DNA of 64,000 bases from Primulina eburnea (GCF_022965805.1 NC_133114.1:7522261-7586260), one strand, 5' to 3'. Positions 1 through 11,280 are shown, numbered from the stretch's first letter. Translations and numbers: made by a program. The notes: a model not told the origin generated them from the sequence alone.

Positions 1-1
1 G

Positions 2-985
2 TTGATTACTCTTATTGAGTCTCAACGTTGGGGAAATTTTTTTCTACCTTCCGTACCCGATCTCATCTACCCCTCTCTCGTGCATCAGTTCTATGCGAAC
101 TTTTCCCTAGTTCTTGGTGGTGATGACACTCGTGTTGTTACCATTGTTCAGGGTCGGTTCATTTCTTTTTCTACCGCCGACCTCTCTACTTGGTTCGATC
201 TTCCTCGAGACGGACCGAGTGAGTTCTTTTCTCAGTCTTGGACTGAGAATGACCCCACTTTTGTTCGAGTCATTGCCTTGACCACCATCTTCGGTCGTCC
301 GCCTACTCCTGCCGATGATCGTCCTCATGCGAAGGACCTTCCTCCTCAGCTTCAGCTTGTTCTAAAGCTTATCACTTCTTCCATTGTTCCTCGCAGTGGA
401 GACCTCTCCACTTGCAAGTATCTCGATCTGTACATTCTCTATTACTTAGTCTCCCAGCGTCCTTTTAACCTTCCCCGTTTTCTTATGTACGCCATGGAGA
501 ACGCGGCTTCTTCTACTCGCGTCTCTTTTCCGTTTGGCCGGTTCATAAACCGAATTCTCGCCCATTTTGACATTGACTTTGTAGATGAAGAATCCTTATC
601 TATTTCTCCCCGCGAGACTATCGACCATGATACCGTTGTTAAGATGGGACTCTCTTGGAATCCCGTCTTATCCTCTTGGGTCGTCGACAAGGATCACATC
701 TTTGCGTCCTATCGTCCGACCGACCACTTTCATGTTCCCTTCGGTCTTCTTCCTCCTCACGTTCAGACGAGAGGATTTCCCGCTGGTCCCCCTACTACGG
801 GTACCACTCCTACCCCTTCGTTTGATATTCCTTCTTCATCCCATCAGCGTGTTCCCGACCCTATTAGCACTCCTTTGATGACCATGGATGACCTTCCTCA
901 TGGCTTCACTCCGCCTGCTCCCTCTGGACCCTACGATCGGATTTTCGAGTATCTCGAGCGATTGGAGAGAAAGGTGGAGCTGTAG
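2..985 (+). pseudogene. R1 retroelement-associated ORF, N-terminal part (putative plant transposon protein family)
   Basis: The frame is open from the window edge, so the true start lies outside. The roughly 327 visible residues include SLVHQFYANF (about residues 25-34) and GRFISFSTADLSTWFDLP (about 51-68). This pattern resembles the 'putative plant transposon protein' domain found in many plant retroelement ORFs; that assignment is from memory and only moderately sure. The C-terminal third is Pro/Ser/Thr-rich and ends in a Glu/Leu/Arg-rich, coiled-coil-like segment. The stop at 983-985 is not original: it lies in inserted sequence (R3, from about 981). The rest of the coiled coil appears in frame at 1968-1993 and 4419-4529. 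An ORF upstream of purine tracts and a 3' LTR on the same strand suits an extra 3' ORF of an LTR element. Function unknown. Confidence 0.6.
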
Positions 986-1225
986 ATTGTCTACCTTCAA
1001 GAGCTAAGGTGTTACACTTAGTTGGAGCCATAAAATCAATCCTTGTGATTGATAGGTAATTTTCTCAACACCCATGTTGAAAGTTAGATTTTTGTATATG
1101 TTTGCACAACTAGTACATGGTGTTCAATTTTGAAAAATTTTTATACCAAAATTTCGGTTTTCATGTTTTGAAAACATTTTGTGCTTCCGTTGCGATTTGA
1201 ACACCGTATATCGATCCCTTTCAAG

Positions 1226-1238
1226 TGGTATCAAGAGC
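1226..1238 (+). promoter_or_regulatory. PBS-like site of R3
   Basis: TGGTATCAAGAGC directly follows the LTR end. It is the initiator-Met-type primer binding site with one extra A compared with TGGTATCAGAGC. Confidence 0.55.
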
Positions 1239-1344
1239 TAAGGTTACTAGTTTTGTGGCAACAATCAAGATATTATATTGAGGGCGATTTCTAACCGTTT
1301 GAGATGAAAATTTGCAACAAAACCGAGGCCTTCTGTGGGGAATT

Positions 1345-1427
1345 TCGGGCAGCGTTTGCTGCCCGTTTCGGGCAGCTCGGGCTGCCCGAGGGCTGCCCTT
1401 TCGGGCAGCAAGGGCAGCCCGAACAGC
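1345..1427. repeat. GC-rich inverted-repeat cluster in the copia leader
   Basis: Alternating CGGGCAGC and GCTGCCCG words repeat many times in about 80 bases and could form a strong hairpin in the RNA leader just after the PBS. The reverse copy of the leader in K (24188-24240) keeps fewer copies of the same words. Confidence 0.6.
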
Positions 1428-1576
1428 CCCTAAAGTTTAATAAAAAAAAAAAAAATTTTTTTGCATGTTGGCCGGAATCCGGCGACGGCGATGACGACTA
1501 GGGTTTCCAAAAGTGTTTTGGAATACAAAGTGTCATGGGCCTTGAGTTGTTGGGCCATTAGTTGGTCACATTTTGT

Positions 1577-1967
1577 NNNNNNNNNNNNNNNNNNNNNNNN
1601 NNNNNNNNNNNNNNNNNNNNNNNNNNNNNNNNNNNNNNNNNNNNNNNNNNNNNNNNNNNNNNNNNNNNNNNNNNNNNNNNNNNNNNNNNNNNNNNNNNNN
1701 NNNNNNNNNNNNNNNNNNNNNNNNNNNNNNNNNNNNNNNNNNNNNNNNNNNNNNNNNNNNNNNNNNNNNNNNNNNNNNNNNNNNNNNNNNNNNNNNNNNN
1801 NNNNNNNNNNNNNNNNNNNNNNNNNNNNNNNNNNNNNNNNNNNNNNNNNNNNNNNNNNNNNNNNNNNNNNNNNNNNNNNNNNNNNNNNNNNNNNNNNNNN
1901 NNNNNNNNNNNNNNNNNNNNNNNNNNNNNNNNNNNNNNNNNNNNNNNNNNNNNNNNNNNNNNNNNNN
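1577..1967. other. Assembly gap (391 N)
   Basis: Run of N. It separates the R3 leader from resumed R1 coding sequence, so the unseen sequence should contain the rest of R3. The stated length may not be the true length. Confidence 1.
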
Positions 1968-1993
1968 TGGAGACTCGTTTCGACACTCGTTTC
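1968..1993 (+). pseudogene. R1 ORF, small middle fragment
   Basis: This 26-bp stretch between the gap and the solo LTR joins in frame with the sequence after 4418 and gives a short Leu/Glu/Arg-rich stretch matching the coiled-coil character of the R1 C-terminus. Its last five bases, GTTTC, are the left TSD of the R2 solo LTR. Confidence 0.6.
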
Positions 1994-4413
1994 TGTTGGG
2001 ACATCGAATTCTCGCACCCAAGATGCAGCGGAAGTTTAAAAATATTTTTGCTTGGGCATCGTGTGTTTAAAACATTCATAGGGCGTTTAGAATTATACCT
2101 TTGCGTTCTAAACGTTGGACTCCAAACTATTCCGGTTAGAGGCGGATATAGCCCTTCTTGTAAATCCCTACGAACAGATCTTCAACTTTAATCGCCTACT
2201 TAGGTCCACGATCGAAGACTGTTTTCCTCGTTTTGTTTGCACTAGAAAACCCAAACGATTCATGCGTTGAGACTGAAGCCTCCGAATTTCCAAAATCCGG
2301 ATACAAAGCGGCGCGGCGGTGGAAGAAGGAAGATGGCCAAAATTCTCACCAATTTCTCTATGTCTTGGCCGAGAGTTACATGATTCAAAATCATGGGTTT
2401 TTTGGCTAATTTATTCTTAATCAATCATTAAGAAATATTGTAGATTCTTAATCCATAATTAAGCAAATCTAATTTGCTTCAATAACCAAAATTTCTTCCA
2501 AACTTGAAAGGGGTGGCCGTAGGTTTTCTTTTGATTTGGAAAGGGAATTTTGTTTTATTATGTACAAGAAAACATCAATCTTTCATTAAGACCCTTATGG
2601 TGTATTTATAGAGTGAGACTTCTAATCTAATTAGGAGTCCATCTCCCACAAGGACTCTACCAATTTCATTATATTTAAACTCCGATATAATTAATATATA
2701 ATGTATTTATTAAATTTTAATAATACATGATATAATAATATCATGTACACATATTTTATATCACCATATAAAATATATACATGTATATGTATGTTAAATT
2801 AAATAACTATTATTTAATTTATAAACTAACTCTTTAGTTAATTTAATTCTAGACTCCTCTAGAATATTCATGGGAATTTTTGCATATTAGTAGTCACTAC
2901 TACTAGCACCACCATTTAATTAGCAAATTCCAAATTCACTAAATAAATGATTCCGAACTCATTATAACCCCGATCGACGATCCGAGAGCGCCGATGTATC
3001 AAAGTTATAAGTCTTGTTCATATAATGAAAATCGAAAATTTCGAAGATCAAAATTTTCATTCACCAAATTTGGAACTTACCATATATGGCAGTTACCATA
3101 TTTGGCAGCTGCCAGTTTTAGTGAACTCCTTCACAAAACAGGCAGTTCCACTCTCCTTCCTTATTTAGCAATCATGCTAACTTCCATTTCTTCCATCGTA
3201 TGGAATCAGCTCATAAACTCCTTTATAAGCTTCCTGTTTGATCTCCACCAAACTATAGTCGCCAAATTCCAACTCCTTGAAATTTGACTATCTCAACGGG
3301 AACACAGAATCCGATACTTGTGTGACCCTCAATGGTTCAGGGATACAGCTAGCCGTGGGTTCACATCTCCATGTGATTCAGAATAACATTTATTCTTATT
3401 CGGGCTTACCCTAGTTAGCCCCATTCTTTTCATCAACACCTTGATCAAGAATGTCAGAATTCATTTCTGATTGCACCCATCGGATCATGGTAAGAGCGTC
3501 TAGTAGCATCGTCCCCATGATCCCCTAGGTATCACTGATAGTGCTTGCAAGAACCTTTAGTCATGGTTAGCGTACAGTACGGTCCCTTCAACACATATAT
3601 CCCTATCGAATCTGCAACCATTGGTATATCGAGAGTTGCATATGAATTCGATAACGATGTGATTTATCTTTGAGTACTAATAGTGACATGGTATGTGCAA
3701 CTAAGAAAACACCTTTTTCTAAAGCACATTTCTTGCTCTGGCCAAAGACTCCTTGCACTATTAACTCATCAGATCACATAGGATATCTTCTCCCGTAGGC
3801 GAACGATGAATCCCCGACTACAATGCATTTGCTCCTACGTATTTCGAAACTACACCCAACCTCGCCACCTGATGACCCTCGATGGAGTCGGTAAACGGAT
3901 CAAAGTGCATGCTAGTACGTATAGCCCCTACATTGTCTCGGGTCAAAGGACTAATGGTGTACAACCATAACTTCGGACTATTCCACTCGATAAGTGGGAA
4001 CCACTTGGATAGTCCGAGGGAGGGTTGTTCAGTGCATCATCATATGATCTCCCATCTGTGTGAATGGACATCTCCATGACCTTGCCAATGAAACATGGCG
4101 TTTACATCACAGATGCTAGTCTTGAGCTCGAGCGACCTTTATCCTTGTTTTAGGCGGCTGATTCGACTAGGAACCTGTTTAGAATATACGGTACTCTTCC
4201 TAATGAGTTTCATGATCTTACGTGGAGTCGCAGACCTCATGGTACCTATTGTATATTCAAGGACTTTATCTATGCAGCTTGCATGGGTATACAGATAAAG
4301 TATAATGCCATAATCGAATAAAATCGTAAAATATTATTAAAATAAAGATTGTTTTACATTAGAGTCAATAAAGTCCGAGCCACAAGTTGGCTTGCCGGGC
4401 ACCTACTCTAACA
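1994..4413 (-). mobile_element. R2: solo LTR of a copia-type element
   Basis: It begins TGTTGGGACATC and ends CTACTCTAACA on the plus strand, so read on the minus strand the LTR starts TGTTAGAGTAGGTGCC. That is the same start as the copia LTRs J (12687) and K (35273). The ends form the inverted repeat TGTT...AACA. It is flanked by a perfect 5-bp TSD, GTTTC (1989-1993 and 4414-4418), with no internal region, which defines a solo LTR of 2420 bp left by LTR-LTR recombination. Blocks at 3290-3420 and 3880-4310 match K at 34160-34270 and 34660-35170, but much of the rest has diverged, so R2 is a related subfamily. Small ORFs inside are not conserved and are not genes. Confidence 0.85.
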
Positions 4414-4529
4414 GTTTCTCCCTTTTGGAGTCTACCTTAGAGCGCCATCATACTGAGACTTCCTCGCGTCTTGATTCCATCGAGGCTGAGATGAGGAGCC
4501 ATAGAGAGTCGCGGGATGCGGATTCTTAG
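4414..4529 (+). pseudogene. R1 ORF, C-terminal fragment with its natural stop
   Basis: After the right TSD copy of R2 (4414-4418), the R1 frame continues as a charged Glu/Arg/Ser-rich heptad-like segment including LDSIEAEMRSHRESRD. It stops at TAG 4527-4529. This is the original C-terminus of the ORF that starts before position 2. It is not separately expressible. Confidence 0.6.
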
Positions 4530-4839
4530 CTTCTATTTTTTGTTATTTTTGTTTATTTTATCTTTATGCATCATTGTATAAAAGACTTGCATTTATTAGT
4601 GGATATTTTACCTGTTTACTTGTCTATCTTTATGCTTATGTCTTTTTGATTATCGCAAAAAGGGGGAGAATTTATTTGGTTAAAATTGCTATTAAATGGT
4701 TATTAAATAAATTCGCCTTAATTCAACCTCTTAGACTTGTTATTTGATTAAGGGGGAGTTATTTAATAACATTCAGATTATGTTGATTATTGTTTCTCAA
4801 TTTTTAACCAAGTTTTGTGATCATCAAAAAGGGGGAGAT
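4530..4839 (+). other. R1 3' non-coding region with three purine tracts
   Basis: AT-rich sequence between the R1 stop and the 3' LTR. It holds three AAGGGGGAG-type tracts, at 4657-4670, 4749-4760 and 4826-4838. Only the last abuts the LTR and should be the polypurine tract priming plus-strand DNA. The two upstream copies look like duplicated or auxiliary tracts. Confidence 0.65.
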
Positions 4840-5483
4840 TGTTACGCCTTAAACGCATACAAATCTCGAGGATGAGATTAATGTTTTTAATGCTGTAACA
4901 TATCCCAAAGTTTTTGTTTTGATGATACGAAGTCAAGAACGGACGTTCCGAAGCATAAACAGAAGATCCGAACCTTGGCGTCCAAGACTAGTATAAATAG
5001 GCCTTTGAGGATGCATTCTCAATCATCCCACTCCATTCTCTCTTTTCTCTTACAAAGCTTTCTACTATCTCTTGTGTGCGTTGATTAAAAGAATTGTAAT
5101 ATCAAAAAGAGTTGTAGAAAAAGAGTGAAAGTAATACTCTCGAGTGGGTTGTAATGTTCGTGGCTATCCTTGGAGCCCTCAAGGCCAAGTAGACGCATCG
5201 AGGCGTGGTTGTAAAAGCTAGCTTGGAGCTCCTAAAGCCAAGTCGTTATAGTGATACCTCGATCCTCATCGAGAAGGGGAGACGTAGACGATTCTTCGTC
5301 GAACTTCCATAAACATCTCTTTCCCTCTTTACTTTACGCATTTATTTTACGCACTTACTTTACGCATTCATTTATCGTATTTGTGATTGTCCCTCAAGTC
5401 TTCCGCTTGCAATTTTTGCAAACTCGTTTTAAAAACGCTAAAGGGCCTTAAAGAACCTATTCACCCCCCCTTTAGGTTCTTCA
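4840..5483 (+). repeat. R1 3' LTR
   Basis: It starts TGTTACGCC immediately after the purine tract AAAAAGGGGGAGAT and ends GGTTCTTCA after a C-run. A TATA-like TATAAATAG is at 4992-5000. The length of 644 bp is usual for a copia-type LTR. The next base begins array T1 in the middle of a repeat unit, so R1 apparently inserted into T1. The 5' LTR and the left TSD lie outside the window. The 66-codon open frame at 5251-5451 inside the LTR has no recognisable similarity. Confidence 0.75.
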
Positions 5484-7896
5484 CCAGAAACAATTGTCCT
5501 AGGCATGCCATGCAACCTAACGACTTCTCTAAAGAACAAATCCGCCATGTTTGAAGCATCAACGGTTTTATGACAAGCTATAAAATGTGCCATCTTAGAG
5601 AATCTATCCACAACAACCAAAATAGAATCCCTCCCTTTCTTAGTCCTAGGCAACCCCAAAATAAAGTCCATAGAAATGTCAATCCAAGTTCTTTTTAAGA
5701 ATAGCACGCAAAGTGTTCCCAAAGTTCTATTGACAACTTCAGTTTATCCATCCGTTTGAGGATGAAAAGTAGTAGAAAACAACAATTTTGTGCAAAGTTT
5801 AGCCCATAAAGTCTTCCAAAAGTAACTCAAAAATTTAACATCGCGAACAGAATCAATAGTCCTAGGCATGCCATGCAACCTAACGACTTCTCTAAAGAAC
5901 AAATCCGTAATGTTTGAAGCATCATCGGTTTTATGACAAGCTATAAATTGTGCCATCTTAGAGAATCTATCCACAACAACAAAAATAGAATCCCTCCCCT
6001 TCTTAGTCCTAGGCAACCCCAAAAAAAAGTCCATAGAAATGTCAATCCAAGTTCTTTTTAAGAATAGCACGCAAAATTGTTTCCAAAGTTATATTGACAA
6101 CTTCAGTTTGTCCATCCGTTTGAGGATGACAAGTAGTAGAAAATAACAATTTTGTGCCAAGTTTAGCCCATAAAGTCTTCCATATGTAACTCAAGAATTT
6201 AACATCGCGACTAGAAACAATAGTCCTAGGCATGCCATGCAACCTAACGATTTCTCTAAAGAACAAATTCGCAATGTTTGAAGCATCATCGGTTTTATGA
6301 CAAGCTATAAAATGTGCCATCTCAGAAAATCTATCCACAACAACCAAAATAGAATCTCTCCCCTTCTTAGTCCTAGGCAACCCCAAAATAAAGTCCATAG
6401 AAATGTCAATCCAAGTTCTTTTTAAGAATAGCACGCAAAAGTGTTCCCAAAGTTCTATTGACAACTTCAGTTTTTCCATCCGTTCGAGGATGAAAAGTAG
6501 TAGAAAACAACAATTTTGTGCCAAGTTTAGCCCATAGAGTTTTCCAAAAGTAACTCAAGAATTTAACATCGCGACCAGAAACAATAGTCCTATGAATGCC
6601 ATGCAACCTATCGACTTCTCTAAAGAACAAATCCGCCATGTTTGAAGCATCATCGATTTTAGGACAATCTATAAAATGTGCCATCTTAGAGAATCTATCC
6701 ACAACAACAAAAATAGAATCCCCACCCTTCTTAGTCCTGGGCAACCCAAAATAAAAGTCCATAGAAATGTCAATCCAAGTTCTTTTTAAGAATAGCACGC
6801 AAAGGTGTTCCCAAAGTTCTATTGACAACTTCAGTTTGTCCATCCGTTTGAGGATGACAAGTAGTAGAAAACAACAATTTTGTGCCAAGTTTAGCCCATA
6901 AAGTCTTCCAAAAGTAACTCAAGAATTTAACATTGCGAACAAAATCAATAGTCCTAGGCCTGCCATGCAACTTAACGAATTCTATAAAGAACAAATCCGC
7001 AATGTTTGAAGCATCATCGGTTTTATGACAAGCTATAAAATGTGTCATCTTAGAGAATCTATCCACAACAACAAATATAGAATCCCTCCCCTTCTTAGTC
7101 ATAGGCAACCCCTAAATAAAGTCCATAGAAATGTCAATCCAAGTTCTTTTTAAGAATAGCACGCAAAAGTGTTCCCAAAGTTCTATTGACAACTTCAGTT
7201 TGTCCATCCGTTTGAGGATGACAAGTAGTAGAAAATAACAATTTTGTGCCAAGTTTAGCCCATAAAGTCTTCCATAAGTAACTCAAGAATTTAACATCGC
7301 GACTAGAAACAATAGTCCTAGGCATGCCATGCAACCTAACGATTTCTCTAAAGAACAAATTTGCAATGTTTGAAGCATCATCGGTTTTATGACAAGCTAT
7401 AAAATGTGTCATCTCAGAAAATCTATCCACAACAACCAAAATAGAATCTCTCCCCTTCTTAGTCCTAGGCAACCCCAAAATAAAGTCCATAGAAATGTCA
7501 ATCCAAGTTCTTTTTAAGAATAGCACGCAAAAGTGTTCCCAAAGTTCTATTGACAACTTCAGTTTGTCCATCCGTTCGAGGATGAAAAGTAGTAGAAAAC
7601 AACAATTTTGTGCCAAGTTTAGCCCATAGAGTTTTCCAAAAGTAACTCAAGAATTTAACATCGCGACCAGAAACAATAGTCCTAGGAATGCCATGCAACC
7701 TATCGACTTCTCTAAAGAACAAATCCGCCATGTTTGAAGCATCATCGTTTTAGACAAGCTATAAAATGTGCATCTTAGAGAATCTATCCACAACAACAAA
7801 AATAGAATCCCACCCTTCTTAGTCCTAGGCAACCCAAAATAAAAGTCCATAGAAATGTCAATCCAAGTTCTTTTTAAGAATAGCACGCAAGGTGTT
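5484..7896 (-). repeat. T1: tandem array of ~364-bp integrase-core units
   Basis: About 6.6 head-to-tail units. The junction word AATCCAAG recurs at 5681, 6044, 6408, 6772, 7136, 7500 and 7860, giving spacings of 363, 364, 364, 364, 364 and 360. Read on the minus strand each unit encodes a gypsy integrase core (rve) fragment: DISMDF with the first catalytic Asp, [21 protein letters not shown], then [10 protein letters not shown] with the catalytic Glu. The second catalytic Asp, expected in the VSDRD motif, is replaced (VSGRD, VSSRD, DSVRD). Since 364 is not a multiple of three, the frame breaks at each junction and a stop follows KKNLD. No multi-unit protein is possible; this is a satellite made from coding sequence. 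Units three apart are most alike (6044 with 7136; 6772 with 7860). Confidence 0.9.
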
Positions 7897-9441
7897 ATCT
7901 CTCTAAACATTGACAACTGTACCATTTTGTATGTATGAGGTAAAAGATATATATACCACCTTTGTCTTTTTCCTACTCTTAAAAAGAACTTGAGATTCGA
8001 CATATATTTGTGAATTTTAAATGGGCCAAATGTTTTTGGTGAAAAATAAGTTTTTGGGCCCTTAAGTTTAAAATTACAAAAGTTGCAAATTTTTCTCATA
8101 AAATAAATAATTGAAGTTGGACTTTAATTATTTATAGTAAATTGTGATTTATAAGAAATTCGGTTATAAATAAATTAATTGGAAAGTAGACAAAGGTGTT
8201 TGTATACTTTGTTAATTTAGTTTATAATCGTGGCGGTTAGTGATTGGATCAAGATATATAATATTGGATCAATTAATTATAGTGATAATTAATTGATGGT
8301 GTATGATATGTGATATTATGCATGAAGGATGATCAAAAGCCCAAGCCCAATTTGCTAGGTGTATGCTAGGATATTTGTGTTGTATGATTGTAATAATTAT
8401 CAATTTCAAGTGGGCTTGGTTTATGGCCCGTTCTCACCCCCCATGAGATGTATCCCTATGTGCCATGGATATTTAATTGTAAATATTAGAATAGTGGAAG
8501 ATCAAGATTGGAAGATGGTGGCCTTGGTGATTATGAAGATCGAAGACATGTAATATTGGATGCTAATGTAATAATGTAGTTGCATTTGCATCCCGTGCAT
8601 TTACCCTAGGATTGGACCTAGGCCCGTGTTTAGCTCACACGGGCCATTAGTATTGGGGCGATTGATCATCCTTGTTTTGTTTACTGTTTATAATATATGC
8701 ATGATATGTTATAAATAATGAGTATGTGCGTTATTATTATGATAATAACAAAGTTGCATGAATCCGACAAACATACGATCAAACATGGCGAGCTTTTAAA
8801 TAAAATTAATGATGAGACCTTTCAAAATTAAAAAACCCTCATTTTGAATAAGATTCAAAATTAATATCAAGCCCGAAAAGGGGAATTATAAAATTGGTTA
8901 TAATTTCCTTGTCTTCCATCGACAATGGGTGCATGATGAACGCTACCCGTACTCGGGGCTCGGCTCATATTATTGGGGGAGCTTTGGGTGCCGGAAAGCT
9001 GTGACATCCATTGACATGGTGATGTGAACTACGTGGAACTCCCATGATTTCGGCTCATATTATTGAGGGAACTCATGGCGACCGTCCATTAAGGTTCAAC
9101 ATCGATGGGTAAGGCTTGACACGTGAAGATGAACGACGTCTATAATGGGTCCTAATCAAACGTGAGACAAAAGTTTACGTAGAGGGTTGCATTGTGATGC
9201 AATTGGAAACTACCTTTTAGGAATTGTGATTGGCTGATATTATTCGGGATCACAATTCGCTAATTGGACCTTACGTACCTACTGAGGAAAGGAGTTTCCC
9301 GTTTTCACTAGTGGGTAGTGAAAGATGTCAAAACAGTGGGAGCAAATATTTATGAAGTAAAAGTCCAAACTTCATATCTTACTAAATATTTTAAAATAGT
9401 CAACAACATTTATCTGTTTTACTTTTCAGTACAAATTGACA
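7897..9441 (+). other. J untranslated leader
   Basis: A long AT-rich stretch without a convincing ORF, upstream of copia gag. It contains two similar blocks around CGGCTCATATTATTG (near 8962 and 9052) and ends at the gag ATG. Long leaders of this kind are usual in plant copia elements. The ORFs at 7647-8099 and 8359-8553 that overlap it are not conserved proteins. Confidence 0.6.
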
Positions 9442-10302
9442 ATGTCTTCGATTCGCAATCCAATATCTATAATACTCGACAACCACATATTAACTGAACC
9501 TAATTACCTCACTTGGCTAAGAAACATAAAAATCGTCTTGAATTCGGAAAGGGTAGCATATACACTGACTGAGTCGCCCCCTGTTGAGGCTCCGACTCAC
9601 TGCAATCCTGAGGAATTGCAGGCTTACAAGGAATGGTGTGACCGTGACTTGATAGCCAGGTGTTATATGTTGACTTCTATGAATGATGAGCTGCAGAGGC
9701 GTTTTGAGGGTGCAAAGAGTGCTGCTGACATTCATTTGCACCTCAAGGAGCTCTTTGGAGAGCAAACACGTCCTCTTAGGCATGCTACCGTCTAGGAGCT
9801 GATCACTTTACGCATGCAAGATGGGGCCTCGGTCCATGAGCATGGCCTAAAGGTGATCGGGCTCGTGGACAAACTCGTTGGCATGGATCTGATCTTGCCT
9901 TCGGAGTTGACCACCGACGTGTTGCTCTTATCGCTGCCTAGCTCATTTGATCCTTTTGTGGTGAACTTCAACATGAACAAGATTGAACCAACCCTTGAGG
10001 AGTTGGTGAATATGCTTGTTACGTTTGAATCCACCATCAAGAAAGAGAAGTTGGTACTTTATGTGGGTTCTTCATCTGGTACGAAGATTGATCCACATGG
10101 GAATGGAAAGAAGCGTTCTTTCCAACGTCCCAAGAAGAACGTGCCCTTGTTGAGGCAATCTCCGAATCCCGTTGTGGCAGCCACACCAGTTAAGGCTGAC
10201 AAGACTGCTGATGAATGTCATCACTGCAAGAAGCCTGGACATTGGAGGCAAATTTGCAAGGAATATCTGGCCCAGAAGTGTTCTGGAAACGTTATGTTCT
10301 AA
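9442..10302 (+). pseudogene. gag: J gag (copia), interrupted by a stop
   Basis: Nucleocapsid precursor of a Ty1/copia element, which would package its RNA in cytoplasmic particles. The ATG is at 9442. The first part contains LTEPNYLTWLRNIKIVLNS, typical of the copia gag (UBN2) N-terminus. A TAG at 9793-9795 interrupts the frame, after which the same frame continues from 9796. The zinc knuckle CHHCKKPGHWRQIC (CX2CX4HX4C) lies near 10218-10259. The frame ends at 10300-10302. Apart from the one nonsense codon gag is well kept, unlike the rest of J. Confidence 0.85.
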
Positions 10303-10678
10303 ATTTAAGTAAACGTTTCAATTAACTCTACTTCTTGGGTATTAGATACCGGTTGTGACTCACATCTCTATAATGAGTTATAGGTGATGGGAAGAAGTAG
10401 AATGCTTAAGGAAGGTGTGACCTTCTAGAGGATGAGCAATGGAGCAAGAGTTGCTGCCAAGGCTATTGAAGATGTTTACTTATTATTGAAAAATAGTTTA
10501 AGTTAATTTTATGAGATGTTTTGTTTGTACCTATTTTTGTAAAAACATTGTTTCCATTTCTATGTTGATAAAAATGGATATTCTTGTTTATTTTGCAAAG
10601 GTGTTTGCAACATTTACATGAATGAATGTTTGATTGGTACTAATGAACTTGAAAACGATCTCTATAACTTAAATTAAA
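10303..10678 (+). pseudogene. J protease and pre-integrase remnant
   Basis: SWVLDTGCDSHLYNEL at about 10335-10380 carries the aspartic protease DTG motif and is followed by stops in the same frame. A pre-integrase-like segment follows, with many stops. The sequence then jumps to the extreme end of integrase at about 10690, so nearly the whole zinc-binding and catalytic integrase core is deleted. Confidence 0.65.
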
Positions 10679-10689
10679 AGATATTCCAC

Positions 10690-11280
10690 TAAATGTCCAT
10701 TAAAAGGCATACACCATATGAGATATGGATGGGTAAGCCTCCTAAGTATTCTTATCTTAGAATATGGGGGTGCCCTGCTTATGAAGCAGGTAATGGGAGA
10801 TAAATTGGATAGTCGATCCATTTTATGTTAATTTGTGGGATATCCAATGAATTCGATTGGATACTACTTCTATCATCCCCAAGAAACAAAAGTGTTTGTT
10901 TCTAGGAATGCGACCATTTTGGAAAAAGGAATTTCTATTGGATAGAAAAAGGGAGATGATAGAACTCGAAAAGGTTCGAGAGACACCCACAATTATAGAA
11001 CCCACACCCGAAGAGCCAAGAGAGGAGATACAAGCTCCTAGAAGATCCGAGAGAGTCTCGAGACCACCTATGAGGTATGGTCTGCTTCTTGAAGAGGGCC
11101 ATGATGAGCCTAACCATGGATGTGATCCAAGGACCTTCAAGGAAGCATTATCTGATGCCGATTCATCCAAGTGACTTGAAGCAATGGAATCTGAGTTGAA
11201 TTCCATGCATTCGAACCAAGTGTAGGATCTCGTGGATCCACCTGAGGGAATAGTTCCCATAGGGACTTGGGACTGATGGG
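10690..11280 (+). pseudogene. J integrase C-terminus to RT N-terminus remnant
   Basis: KRHTPYEIWMGKPPKYSYLR and GCPAY near 10705-10785 are the end of a copia integrase (TPYE and GCxAY motifs). The open frame 10857-11174 holds the linker with RRSERVSRPPMRYG, typical of the segment just before copia RT. Stops at 10800 and 11173 and a damaged stretch around 11225-11285 break it. Confidence 0.7.

Larger units (their letters stand above)
981..1576 (+). mobile_element. R3: copia LTR 3' end, PBS and leader fragment inserted in the R1 ORF
   Basis: About 981-1223 matches the 3' end of copia LTR K read on the minus strand (24348-24544 continuing at 33323), including the words GAGCTAAGGTGTTACA and TTAGTTGGAGCCAT and the LTR end CCCTTTCA. 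A PBS-like site follows, then a leader also shared with K (24188-24347 reversed). The 5' part of the LTR is missing and the 3' side runs into the gap at 1577. The fragment interrupts the R1 ORF, whose frame resumes at 1968. Most of an element may be hidden or collapsed in the gap. Whether position 981 is a true LTR start (TGTAGATTG) or a truncation point cannot be decided. Confidence 0.6.

Noticed and set aside
2..985. Envelope-like protein for the R1 ORF
   Set aside because: No signal peptide, membrane segment or cleavage site is visible; the sequence looks like the plant transposon protein family with a coiled-coil end.
1430..2191. Several long frames across 1577-1967
   Set aside because: They consist mostly of the assembly gap (N) and carry no information.
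981..4413. A single inverted-repeat element made of the forward R3 and reverse R2 LTR pieces
   Set aside because: R2 has its own complete ends and perfect GTTTC TSD, and R1 coding sequence (1968-1993) lies between them, so they are separate insertions.
7897..9441. A host gene or RNA gene in the J leader
   Set aside because: No conserved ORF, splice pattern or tRNA-like fold seen; it runs straight into copia gag and has the character of a copia leader.
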